A stretch of 64,000 nucleotides of DNA from Acanthochlamys bracteata (taxonomy: Eukaryota > Streptophyta > Magnoliopsida > Pandanales > Velloziaceae), in assembly GCA_019914995.1 (NCBI GenBank), contig CM034138.1, positions 3,100,001-3,164,000 of the forward strand, given 5' to 3'. The translations under genes were made by a program, and so were the position numbers. The notes under the pieces were generated by a model. It made no database searches. It saw nothing but the letters and a program-made list of their open reading frames with translations, and was not told the origin of the DNA. Positions 12,410 to 24,366 of the stretch are shown here, one piece after another. How positions within the stretch are numbered: position 1 is the first letter of the stretch; the number at the start of each line of letters is the position of its first letter.

Positions 12410-14614
12410 TCAATCAGCAGCAGCAGAAGCGCTCAATATGTGAATCTGTTGCAAAGATGAAATAGACAAATATGATGCTATTGGATTTCCAAAACTGTCC
12501 AAATGTTCACAGCTGTAAACCTTATTCACAAGCAAATCCACTTGTTCCCTGTACATCTCCTTTAAATCAACTATATCAGCTCGGAGTTCCTCGGGCTTCA
12601 ATTCCAGAGAAATGTCTTGAGATCAGAACTTACGTTACTAGAAATGAATACTACTCAAGAAAATATGTATAATCTGATGCAGTTGATGCAACTGCAGTTT
12701 ACCTTGGCTGTGATTGTCAAAGCTTGAGAGTGAGTGTAACAACTCACACAAGAAACGAGTCGGCTAACTTATTTCACATCTATCAGGTGCTTTCTATAGC
12801 AGATATGCTAAAACTTACAACCTACTTAATATTTAAATTTACCAAAAAACATAGGCTAACTTTGCTGTTGAAAAAAGTTGAATCCCTATGATTCTAAGGT
12901 GTTGTTTCTTTTATGATAGTACAATTTTATAGCTCAGCGTGTATTTGATGCAATCATAGTTTCATATTTGAAGGTCGGTACAGTTGCCTTCAAAACAAAT
13001 TAACATCAGTTATAATGCAAAACAATCACCTTTCATCAATGCACAGCCCATGGTTCCACCCAACAACTTGAGCTGTTCTTTTCTATCTATTTTGGAATAA
13101 GGTCGTAAAATGGTACCTCAAGTTTGAATTTGGTCAGTTTAGTTCCCAACTTCAAAGGATCTCTCCTTGTCCAAGACGACTTTTAGACAGCCTTAGTTGT
13201 GGCCCTAAACTCAAGGAAGTTTACATTTTGTCATTTGTCTATGTTTTTACTTGATATACTTATTATTGCAAAACGAAGACTAGAAAACTTGAAGGACCAA
13301 AATGAACAACATTTGAAACTTCAAGCACTGTGAAACTTCAGCATCGAAATGTTTCATTTCCTTCCTTAACTTCTCTAGTTCAAGATTAGGTATTTGAAAA
13401 ACTTTCTTATTCTCTTCTGCATAGGGGGGTTTGATTGTCCTCAGCAGTTTCAGAATGTTTTTCCAGAGAGATCACACCTACTGGCTCAGTGGAAACATCA
13501 CCCTCAGTGGATACTGATTGGAAAGGTCTACCTTGTCCCCTTTCATAACTTCAATCAGAAATTTCACTTTTGGCTATTGGAGCCTCCGCCAGGGCTTCTG
13601 TCTGTATATGCAGTTCCCTATCATCTAAATTATTATCAGCTTGCTTGACAGAAGTTTCATGTTCAGGTTCGTCTGCCTTCATTGCCTCCTTATCAAAGCT
13701 TTCCTCCCTATCACTAATATGATAACCTGCATCAGAAGTGTCAATCATAGTGGTAATATTCTGCTCTACCATATCAGAGCTTGCTGGCATTGATCCTTCT
13801 AATTCTAAGTCTTGGCAGGTTCTCTGCTTTGGTGCCTCATCCTCATGTTCCAAAGAAATAGCAGAATCCCCTAGCTGCATATTACTAGATTCTACCAGAT
13901 CTTTTTCGGATTGAGAAGTGTCTTCAGACTTGTATTCATCTGCCTTCTTAGCATGATTTTGGGTGCATCTTCACTATGAAAATCATTTTCCATCCCATCA
14001 CTTCTATAAGAAGAACTAGGTGAGACATCTTCCTGTGGAGAACTTTCACCGTCCTTGCTTTCATTCTCTACCGTTTCATCTGCAGCAGGAGTAACTACAT
14101 CGCTGTGGAGGCAAAACTGAACTTCAGTTGAACTTCTTTCCTCTGCCTTACTTGGTGAAGCTTGCCCTGATGAATCTGCTTTTTGTGATGCTTCAGAAAC
14201 AGTATCATCTCCTTTACCACCAATAAATGCCCTAACTGGATCAAAGAGTGTGCTCCCTTCCGACACCAACGGCCAGATTCCAGAAGCTGCCCTTTACACA
14301 AAAATAAGAAACAAATACTTCAATCGACGAGAAAATCCAGTGCATTTCATAAAAGAATGATTTATTTTGGGGCACTAATTCCAGCCAAAGTAAATGCCAA
14401 TGCAGATCTGATTGTTCAATCGTAACTGCACAAACGCAACATGTGATAGAGCATGAAAAGGCAGCAGAAAACCTTCTCCGGCATCCGATTTCTCTTCAAG
14501 ACCAAGTGCTGAATCAAAATTCCTCCCCATGTGCTTCACACTCTCGCTGAACTTCGTCGCTGACCCGGCTAGATCCGGGAAATCCCCCAGGGAAACCTTC
14601 CGCAACCACGCCAT
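12410..14614 (-). pseudogene. GC5: Collapsed golgin GC5/TMF gene
   Basis: Golgin candidate 5 is a long coiled-coil Golgi tether (TMF homologue). Exon 1 (14614-14473) encodes MAWLRKVSLGDFPDLAGSA and EEKSDAGEG, matching the GC5 N-terminus. Exon 2 (from about 14290) continues LVSEGSTLFDPVRAF in frame to about 13965, where a one-base shift near CCCAAAATC moves the acidic linker into another frame (KSEDTSQSEKDL). A further break follows after about 13551, then SLEKHSETAEDNQTP. A short coiled-coil piece (LELEKLRKEMKHFDAE) survives near 13320-13375. The last exon at about 12620-12470 encodes EELRADIVDLKEMYREQVDL, the GC5 C-terminus. Several hundred residues of coiled coil are missing between them, so this is a pseudogene produced by internal deletion and frameshifts. 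Confidence 0.82.
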
Positions 14615-15139
14615 TACTGCTCCACCGCATCAATAAGCGCCAAATCTTCCATACAACATATCAAATAACAATCAATTTCACGCAGCTTTCTGTTCAAAAC
14701 TACAATCAGCACCATCTGCAAAATTCCAAGAAAAAAAAAACCTGCGAACTGATCTCGATATCAAGGAACTTCAGAAACCATGAGAGGATCAAGACATGGT
14801 TGCGATCGCGAGATAAGGGAAGATATATATATGAAATACTATTACTATTATTATTTTATCTCGTTAATAATAAACCGGTAACTGTAACCAAGGATAAATA
14901 AAACAATAACTTTTTATTTTACTATTGCAATTTTTTCAAGAAAAAATAATTTTATTATTATTTTCTTTGTTGTTCAAAGGGTTTCGTAAGCTGACCTAGT
15001 TATAGTTGAACTCGGACTCAAGTCGACTCTTTCCATAACGATTTCACCGAATAAAGAAAAACTCTCTCTATAAGAGGTGAGTTCTTCAATTCAATTGCAG
15101 ACATCATTAGTTTCTAGCAAAGATTGCTTTTATGCCGCA

Positions 15140-15787
15140 ATGGAGAAAGCTGCGACGGACAACGACGATATGTCGAGAGCTGCAGTGGAGTTAACAGCTG
15201 CCGCTGCGGCGGACAACGAGAATCACCGCTTGCTTGACGTCATGGAGAAAGGCGGAGAGAATACCACAGCGGCCGACGACACAGCAGTCACGAATCACCG
15301 CTTGCTGTCAGTTATGTTTTTACCCTTTGTCAACCCGGCGTTGTTGTTAGCAATCTTCGGTATAATCTACAAGTTCAAGGAAGAGATAATCATCGGCATT
15401 AGCGTTCCATGGCAGCTGGCGACGATATCAAGAGTCTGCATCGGAGCACTTCTGTTGCCTCTATGGATCTGGTGCGCAATCTCCTTCGATAACAACATGG
15501 TAGAAATACTGAAAACACCTTCATGTCCGGAATTCATCAATGCGTATAGGTTCTGGGGCCGTTGTCATACAGCTATAGAAGGTTTGTCGGCGGTCGTCTT
15601 CATCGTCTTCGTCGATAATCAAACGGTGATCTGGTGGTTGCTGATACTGTGGGTTATTAATTTGGTTATAACTTCTAATTTTTTCTTCGAGTTGGAGAGC
15701 TTAAAAGATGTTTCTCTTCTTATGAGATTAGAGGAGGAGGAAACGGATATCTGCTTCGAAAAAACTTCCGAGTACTTGCATGGATAG
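15140..15787 (+). CDS. Unrecognised membrane protein, four predicted helices, intronless
   Basis: A single exon encodes 215 residues from ATG 15140 (MEKAATDNDDMSRAAVEL). The frame is open further upstream but has no earlier ATG. An out-of-frame ATG at 15132 starts a short overlapping frame. The first 60 residues are Ala-, Asp- and Asn-rich and contain two copies of a small unit, NENHRLLDVM and VTNHRLLSVM. Four hydrophobic segments follow: FLPFVNPALLLAIFGIIY; an amphipathic stretch then CIGALLLPLWIWCAISF; AIEGLSAVVFIVFV; and WWLLILWVINLVI. The tail is acidic (RLEEEETD). I recognise no family. It could be a lineage-specific gene or a degenerate single-exon copy of a known one. No function is assigned. 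Confidence 0.6.
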   Translation: MEKAATDNDDMSRAAVELTAAAAADNENHRLLDVMEKGGENTTAADDTAVTNHRLLSVMFLPFVNPALLLAIFGIIYKFKEEIIIGISVPWQLATISRVCIGALLLPLWIWCAISFDNNMVEILKTPSCPEFINAYRFWGRCHTAIEGLSAVVFIVFVDNQTVIWWLLILWVINLVITSNFFFELESLKDVSLLMRLEEEETDICFEKTSEYLHG

Positions 15788-16649
15788 CTGATGTAATGCA
15801 ACCAATCAACTAAACGCAATTTTTAAAATTTTGTAATCGTGAATTTTTTTTCCGTCTGCAAAAATTTTGGGTAATTTGGATTGTTGTGCATTTATCGTGC
15901 TCATTACTTTAGTAGTATTAAACGCCTCCATACCTTTTTTTTGTATCATTAAATTTTAGAGATGTAAATCACATCCGGTCATGGTTTGCTCTGCTCTGTT
16001 AGCTGCGCTTATTTTGTGCCTGTGGCCTCCGTGGCCCGGCCCGATTGTGCTTTTTATCTACGTTTTCCATTCTTTAAAGATTTTATTATAAACTTTTGTC
16101 TCTTTTATTTTGCTTTCACACTTCATCCTATAATTTCAAATTTAGTTAATTTCCAAAAAAATGAAAAAATACAAATCTGCAAATATTTACACCTCTAATT
16201 ATTATCAGATTTGTCTGAAATTTAATATTAAAACCGTTAATATATTCTAATCTCCGTTACAAAATTGAACAATGAACTATATACTTAAAACTTAAAAGAC
16301 CATATATAATGAAATAGGCAAAAATCTCAGTTTACCTCTTTGTTGATCTGATTGTATTTCTAAAAAAATTATTTCAATTTAAATTTATTTATTTATATAT
16401 TTCAGGCTCAGGGAACTCTATACATAGCAAGATCCTGCGAAATTCTTCAAATTCAATTCACAGATCATCACAATAGTTTCTGTATAGCACTAATGTAATA
16501 AAACAAAAAAGAGTTTCGTGAACAAGGTGAAGGAAAAATATTACCTAATAAATCAGCACTAACTTTTCAAAGACAAATAAAGTAATTTATCATTTGGCCT
16601 TGTCCTAATATTGGATTTCTTACCTAAGCGATCGACAGAAGAGCTCAAA

Positions 16650-16870
16650 AAAAATTAGACAGTGGTTATAATAAAAAAAATTCTGAAATAAAAAATATTT
16701 TAATTTTTAAATAATTTTCTAATCTAAATAATAAGATTACATATTAAAATTATATGACATACAATTCATCTTTATTTTTAATTTTTAAAATAATTATAAA
16801 ATATTGTATAAAATTTTATTTTTAAATGTGAAAGTTTTTCAAAATAAAAAATATTATTCTAAGCATCACT
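16650..16870. repeat. AT-rich MITE-like element
   Basis: Contains TTCTGAAATAAAAAATATTTT near 16680, also found at about 11795, and ends with a reverse-complement-like TTTTTCAAAATAAAAAATATT before CTAAGCATCAC. No coding capacity. Confidence 0.45.
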
Positions 16871-17569
16871 AAATATTTCCTTAAACCTCTCACAGTTAGT
16901 AAGGATATGTTTGTTTTGGTTCCGTAAGTGTTTTTCATTTTAAAAAAACACGTAGTATTTTCAATAAAATTTTAAATATTTATAGATTCTTCTTAATTTA
17001 GAAATTATAATAAATTGTTTATCGTAAATTATATATATATATATATATAATTTGATTATTTTTTTAGTCTAAAAAATCAAACTTATTTTTTTAAAAATAT
17101 TTAAATTCAAATTTTACACCTTGCTAAATATATCTCAAATTTAAAATAAAGACAGTTATAAGAGACAAGTAGTCAAAAATTTATGCATTAAGTCTCAAAA
17201 TTAAATTTTTAGACCGACGTTTTTTATTAACTCAACATTGATTGCTACGTAAGGAAAGTATTGAAGTGCCAAAGAACAAAATGTCAAAAACTATAGAGTG
17301 AAGTGAGCCCGACGGTACAATAGGTTTGGAACGCAATTTCTATTAATCAATTAAAAAAAATTCGTTAGTATTTTAAAATTTTTTTTGAATTTTAAAAAAA
17401 TATAAATTATATATTATAAAATTATTATATGTATGTTTTTAAATTAAAAATTATGAAAGAAATTTTTAAAAATTTTATTTTCCAAAAATTTATGTTTACA
17501 TAGATCCTATGTGTGCCTATATTTCTTACTGCAACACTGATCACGACCTTAATGTATACGTGCAAAATC

Positions 17570-18030
17570 ATACCAAACTAAACGAGCCGATCCGTGGCTG
17601 GAGACTTGGCCCGTTCGGCCCATAAATAATAATAAAATCGGATCAATTCGGTCTGACCTAATTGTCGGCCCGCTAGGCAATCTGTCAACTTGGTCACAAT
17701 GTGCGGTGACCGATCAATAACGATCGTTAATTTAGTCAATATTAACAGTTGATCATATTAATATTAACCGATGACAAGATCAACATCTATTAAAAAATAT
17801 TTTTAATAATAATAAATAGTTATCATTAACTTTCATCTTAATAAATAATTATAGAAAAATTTTTTAAAATTTTTATTTTTTATTATATAAAATAAAATAT
17901 AAAATAGATAAATAGGTTGGGCCTAGTAAAAAAAATACACATGATTGCCCTGACCTAACTTGAGTGTTGGAAGCGGGCTGGATCTGCCCAGCTCGATCAA
18001 TTCATTTGACCCGCTCTATATTTGTATCTC
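17570..18030. repeat. Putative non-autonomous transposon fragment
   Basis: The left part has ACGAGCCGATCCG, CCCGTTCGGCCC and GGTCTGACC motifs. The right part has GGGCTGGATCTGCCC and TTTGACCCGCTC. AT-rich sequence lies between. GGGTC/GACCC clusters at both ends of an AT-rich centre are common in plant non-autonomous DNA elements. No terminal inverted repeat could be fixed, so the class is unknown. Confidence 0.3.
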
Positions 18031-19176
18031 TATTTTCATGGTTCAAATTATGTTTGGAGGTGCTTATAGCTCTTTATTTTCTCATTCTAATTTTTATTTC
18101 AATATTTCTAATAAATTTTTAAAAATATTTTGTAATTATTTTAATAAAAAATAGAAACTATAAAAAAATTCTCGTTCGTGAGATCGTATCTTATTTATTT
18201 TTATTATTTTTTAGATTAAAAATTTAGAGTTTATTTAAAAAAAATTGAATATTTTTTGTTCTAAAAAAACTTTTTTTCAATAAACACTTCTATACATCAC
18301 TTTAGCTCATAACTTGAAGGTTGTTTGAAAATATTTATGAAGCCATGTTCGTTTGAAATAAAAAATATTTTAAAATTAAAATAAACTTAATAATAAATTT
18401 TCTCATGATGTATAATTTATTATACTTTGTGAATTTTAAAAAAATATATATAAATATGACTATACAAATTTGTTAAAATGCACCATCAAATTGTGCTCAA
18501 CATTGCCAAATTAGTCAGCTGACAGCTTAAAATCAACTTGAGAACAATTACTTGGAGGCAACTAAATTATTGATATGAACTTATATATAAAGATATTCGC
18601 TAGAATTTTTTTTTTTTTTTTTGTGTAATGAAGAATGAATTTAAGTGTTTTTTAGAATGTGTTATGGGGTTAAAAGAAACAAACAAAGGATGATTTGTTT
18701 TTTGTAAAAAAGATAAACCAGCCCTTCCCACGTGTTGAATCCAACGGTTATTATCGCTTGATCTCGACCTTATGAATTTATACCGTTTGATTCATTTGTC
18801 TAATTTCGCAACCGTCGATTTGTTGTTCAAACTTCATCAGACCGTCCATAATAGCAATTTGATTTCAAAAGTAGAGTAGAGGGAGTAGAAAGAAAAAAGA
18901 AAACCATCAGCTTCCCCTTCTCTTAAAAATCTCTTCCCGAAAAATTTCTTTTTCTTTCTATAATTTTTCTTCGATTAATTCGAATTTTCTATTTCGAATT
19001 CTTCCCGGGGCAAGTGAGATTGATTCTGTTGATTATTTCTCGCCAGATTTTGGCTTTTGTTTCGGCGAGCTCGGATAAAGAGGAGCTCGGGATCAGGAAA
19101 TTTTAAAATTTTGATTTTTGTAAAATTCAAAGTTTGAGATTTTTCCTGGTTGAGGATCGTTGGTTGGAAATTGGGT

Positions 19177-22100
19177 ATGTCCCCGACAGAGGAAGGAGTC
19201 CGGTCCAATGCGCCGGCGGCGAGCACCGTGGCGGCCCCACCTGTGACGGCAGAGATTCCCGCCAAGAAACTTAACCGGCAGCTTGACTTCACGGTGACGG
19301 CATCTATGGTCACGGCAACGGTAACACCAGCAGGCGCTGACCAGCAGCCAAGGATCCCAGTTTCGCACATACCGGTTCTAGTGCCGGCTCCGGTACCGGC
19401 GCCTCTTTCACAGCCGCAGCCAGTACCTGTGACTACACAAGTTTTTCCGGGTCCGGTGCCCGTTCCCCCTCCGATTCACTTACCACTGTGAGTTCATTGT
19501 GGTTTAGTTGATTTCCATGGTTGGAATTTTGCCTGTGATCACTTGAGTATGATGTTTGCAACTGATTTGTTGTCTGTGTTAGTAAAAAAGATTTTCACCT
19601 TTCCCTAGTCTCATTGTGTCCTTTTTATTTGAAGTTAGAAAAAACAATTTGAATTTGAAGAGAGCTTTATTCTTATTGTGGGTTGCCATTCATAAATTAC
19701 GTAAGTATTATAAGCTTCGGGCATTTGAATTTAATTTATAGGGCTTTCTGGAGAGCACTAGGTGGAGTTCTTTCTTTCTTTGAATCTTGTAGCTAATATT
19801 TTCGTTTAAAACATTTGAGGAATTATTGTCTTGCTTTTATTGCAGGCAATTGACTGTTCCAATAGTTGTTGCCTCGATTCTTACAATCAAATCGGCATTT
19901 TTGCTCTAATGATTTAGAGCAATGTTTATGATCTTGCTGTTTTCCTTTCTCCTAAGGTGCTGACAGTTTGCTGTGATGCATCTTTGCATGTCATATGATC
20001 TGAATTACCTTAACTTTTACTAATACCTATTTACACTGTTTCATAATCTCGATCAAGCATTCAAGTGTCCTTATATGGTGGACATACTTGTTTTGTTTTC
20101 TGGAAATTGTATGCAAACGATGGATGCTTGTTTGGGATTTCATACTGGATTTGATTATCATACTTCTTGAGGCACTTGCACTTTATTTTATTTTACTATA
20201 TTAATTTTCTTTTGGATGTTTCAATTACAGGAAGCCAGAATCTCCAAAATCGCGACAAAGACAATATGTTGATGTCAAAGATGGAACTCCAAAGAAACAG
20301 AAGCAGTGCAATTGCAAACATTCTAGATGCTTGAAACTGTAAGTCTATTGCTTCTGATGTTCTTTTTGGTTTATGTCAATATATCAAGATGTTTTTCAGA
20401 TTTCAGATTAGAATATAATTTATTGAGAGCTTCAATAGAGTTATATTGTTATTTGTCAACTGTAAAAGGCTTACCTAGATTAGCTTCTCTTTCTTGCCAT
20501 TTTCTCTGCCATTTTAAAAGTGGCACGACAGAGGAACTCTCTCTCTCTCTCTCTCTCTCGCTCTCTCTCTCTCTTTAGCTACAATTTCGTACCATTTTCT
20601 CTGCCTCTGCTAATTAAAAGTCGCACACCACAGTACTTCATTAGTTTTTAAAGTTATCATGCTCGTCATACTCATTTACAGTTGGTTATTGCTAACCCCT
20701 CTGAACATGTCACTAATATAGGCCTTCTTGAGACTGATGTGAAATTGTAACGTCCATCATCTATTGCCAGTGACCTTATTTTAGTGAAATTCTGGTTTTG
20801 TAATCAGGTACTGTGAGTGCTTTGCATCTGGGGTCTACTGTGATGGTTGCAATTGTTCAAACTGTTGTAACAATGTTGAGAATGAAGCTGCCAGACATGA
20901 AGCAATTGAAGCTACTTTAGAGAGAAATCCCAATGCTTTTAGGCCTAAGATTGCAAGCAGTCCACATGGAGGGAGGGATAATAGGGTATGCAGCTGAGAC
21001 ATTCGTGGTTATGCTTTAAGTCAAGACGAAGTAAAGTTAATCTGTCAATTGTTTGTCAGTTGCTATCTGAAGTATGGTTTTGGCTCCATATACTCAAGTA
21101 CTATGAGTTGCTATGCACTAATTACCTAATACTTATTGGTCTGTATGCGTATATTTGAGCTAAGAAAAGTGATCCAGTCACGTAACTTTCTAGATTGAGA
21201 TAATGCTTTAGTCATCTTTTTGCTGTCAGATGTATTCAGTTAAATGCATGTCAACCTCAAGCTTAAGAAAATCTACGCAAATAACCTGCACAAGCAACTG
21301 ATATTACTAGATTGTGAGATTATCAGCAAATCCAGGTGCTTCCTTTTCCTTTTAAAAAGATTATGAGTCATGTTGCTTTTCAGCTAGGCTTCTGTGACCT
21401 TTTGCATCCTCAGTTGGTGAATCCTTTCCAACTGGTTGAGGTATTACTGAAATTAGATGATGAAAGTTTCTGATAAGAAATTCCCATAAGTAGCATTTTT
21501 CCTGTTATAAGATCTGTTAGTTTAATGAAACATCTTTTTGTTACTTAGTAATGGCTTAGCTATAGACACTATCTCTTGGATGTGATATATGATAAATCTC
21601 TTTAAGCTTCAATAATTGTGGAGTCAACTGACTATGAATTATCTTGAGCAACATGGAAAACACCTTAAGTTTTCTTTTTGCGCTGAAGATTCTAAACATG
21701 TAAAAAGATCTAAATTATGTGCTCTCCTGTCTTGCATAACATTTCAGGAAGAGATCAGTGAACTTCCTGTAGTTGCGAAACACAATAAAGGATGCCACTG
21801 CAAGAAGTCTGGGTGCCTTAAGAAATACTGTGAATGCTTCCAGGCTAACATTCTTTGTTCTGAAAATTGTAAATGCATGGACTGCAAGAATTATGAAGGG
21901 AGTGAAGAAAGAAGAGCACTTTTTCACGGTGATCATGGAAGTCAGAACAATTATATGCAGCAGGCAGCTGCCAATGCTGCCTTGAATGGGGCCATAGGAT
22001 CATCTGGCTATGTCTCCCCATCAACATCCAGAAAGAGGAAAAACCAGGACTTGCTTTTTGGAACGCCAAAGGATTCAGCCGTTCATAGGTTCATACAGGT

Positions 22101-24366
22101 ATTCTTCTAATAACCAATATTGTGGATAAAATCCTAACCATTTAGTCATTTTCAAACCCTGGTTATGTGGCATCAAAGAAAACTCGCTAAAACTTAACTG
22201 TAGTCTTCTTTATAGTATTTCATGCAAATGCTTTATTTTATTGGTTAATCCATCTACCTTACATTTAAAGCTTTATTTTACCTCTTTCTTTTACCTATGA
22301 CGTTTCTCTACTTTTCTTTTCCCAGTCTGTTTCCATGCTTGTACCTTAAGTGTAAGGCATAAACTGACAGTAGATGTGCTATTTATAGTGACAGCTGGTT
22401 GTTTGAACAGGCAAATCATATGAAAAACTCAGGTTCTCCCTCTCCATTTGTTTCCAATCTTGCAGCACGTGCTGTCACCCCTTCTGTTGCAGGTTCTAGA
22501 TTAATTTACAGGTAGGTCCATTAAAAACATTATTATATTTATTGTATTTGGCCCCTTCAACTAATGATATTAATTCTTCTTTCTCTTTGGAAAGGCCCCT
22601 TTTGGCAGATGTAATCCAACCTGAGGGTGTCAATGAGCTGTGCAAGTTTTTGCTTGCAGTATCAAAAGAGGCTGCAAAAGCATTCACAGGTATATACTAT
22701 GATTCTTCCTACATACTATCCAATGTTAGCAAGTTTGGGCTTTCAGCATTTATTGTCGTATACTTTCGTTCCATTTATTGCTAAACTTACTTTATCATAT
22801 ATGGGAACTGCCATGATTTAGTCACTTGGTTCCTAGGAATTATTTTCTAGTATATCCTAATAACTTCTGTCAGCTAAATGTGCACTGTTGTTGCACTTCA
22901 GTACTTTCCTGTTCTTAAAGAGGTCTTGAGCTTATAACTGTTGGTGGCTTGGCAATGTAATGACTCACTTCTGAAGTTTCTTCTCTAGATAAGAAAGGTA
23001 TAGACGAGAAGCCAGCAGAAAGAGAAGATCAGACAGAGGGTTCCCTTGCTTTATCCAATCATGACCAGGACAGGAAAGAGAGAGATGCCAATGGCCATGA
23101 ACCTTCTGTTGATGATCGCTCAAGTGGCACTCAAGCAGAAAAATTGAGCACTGAGGACTCAGAACCGGATAGTGCTGATGTGCAGAAAGATGTAGGCAGG
23201 CCGATGTCCCCAGGAACACTGGCATTGATGTGCGATGAACAGGATGCAATGTTCATGACATCACAGAATGGTGATGGTATGAGTAATTTTACACATAGCC
23301 AGACTGTCTCAGAGGTTTATGCAGAACAAGAAAGATGCATCTTGAGTGAATTTAGGGATTGCCTCCGCAGGCTCATCCAAGCCGGGAGAATGAAAGGTAA
23401 GTGCATGCTTAGTCGAACAATTTGATTACTTGGCATTTTTCACTTGCATTGTGTTTCCCAAATATGAAACTTTTTTTTTACAAATAGAATATTCTGCTAA
23501 ATTGAAGGTATTGAAGTGAAAAATTATTTTAGTTTAGCTCAAACCATAATTTCCTTTGGCAAAGAAATGTTGGCACCAGCAATTTCTGTCATTTTATGAA
23601 GCCACCTTGGCACTTCTTGATTTTACCAATTGCTTCTCTTGAAAATTCTCTTGAGAGAAAAGCATTGCTCATAGGTTATCCATGGGTTTAAGTCAGTTTC
23701 AATTTGACTAATTAATCTTATGTAGAAGTTGTTTTCCTGTCTTTAAACAACTATGGCAAAACATTGTTCATACTGTTATGACATCCCAGTTAAACTTCCC
23801 TTATTAGGGAGTACACGGGAACTTATGTTTTCACATTGAACTTAAAAATATTTGTTTTTCCATATATTAGGCTGGTGGCCATTGATTGGTTTTCTAATCC
23901 CCAATAGCTTATTACTAAATGCAGTCTTAATTGAAATATACTCTACCACGAAACGTTTATCATTTATATACTTAAATGCTTTTGCAGTGCATCTTCTGTT
24001 GATGCTTTATAATGATCTTTCTTGGTTTAAGATGCAAGATGCTGAATTACTTTCAAGACTTTTATGCTTGCTTTTTATTTCTGTTATACCTGGCACACGT
24101 GCCTGATATATGCTTATATCCTATATGCAGAAGTTAAATTATTGATGGCCACAAGACCTGAAACTCTCAATCATCAAGAAGCAGTGAGTAAGGGAGTTGC
24201 CATTGCTCCCTTGTCTAGTACTCCAGGGGTATCTAGGACACCGAATGGTGCATCTATTCCTGATAACTTTCTGCCTCCCAGATTCTCGCACCCTTTCAGT
24301 GAAACGGTGATTCAAAACCTTAGATCAAGGATCCTTCAACACCCAAGTCTACCAAATCAAAACTAA
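19177..24366 (+). CDS. TCX5: Tesmin/TSO1-like CXC protein, TCX5/TCX6 type
   Basis: This is a CPP-family DNA-binding protein; TCX5/6 and animal LIN54 are DREAM-complex subunits that bind CHR-like promoter sites in the nucleus. Eight exons join in frame: 19177-19487, 20231-20338, 20808-20985, 21748-22098, 22411-22511, 22595-22689, 22989-23396, 24131-24366, giving 595 residues. Residues 1-100 are Pro/Ala/Val-rich. CXC1 starts at Cys130 ([19 protein letters not shown]) and CXC2 at Cys215 ([18 protein letters not shown]). The linker IASSPHGGR is the conserved RCXXP-type region. After CXC2, LLADVIQP and FRDCLRRLI match TCX5/6. The start is the only suitable ATG (MSPTEEG); upstream frame lacks one. 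The phases of all seven introns agree and no damage is seen. TCX5 and TCX6 cannot be told apart here. Confidence 0.9.
20540..20577 (+). repeat. (CT)n microsatellite in intron 2 of the CXC gene
   Basis: About 18 CT units interrupted once by CG. It is intronic and likely variable in length between individuals. Confidence 0.9.

Larger units (their letters stand above)
15788..19176. other. Intergenic spacer with several short repeats
   Basis: No gene recognised. AT-rich MITE-like blocks lie at 16650-16870 and around 16900-17480, with an (AT)n run at about 17029-17049. 17570-18030 is a GC-richer repeat-like segment (separate entry). 18356-18460 repeats the AT-rich core, and 18608-18622 is a poly-T run. 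18860-19170 should be the promoter and 5' UTR of the CXC gene. Confidence 0.5.

Noticed and set aside
13394..13648. Plus-strand open frame of 84 codons
   Set aside because: It is the complement of the decayed golgin linker exon and resembles no protein.
15077..15139. Longer N-terminus of the unknown membrane protein
   Set aside because: The upstream frame has no ATG; it would need a GTG start, which is not expected for a plant nuclear gene.
20540..20577. CRISPR-like or satellite array
   Set aside because: It is a plain CT dinucleotide microsatellite; no spaced repeats occur anywhere in the window.
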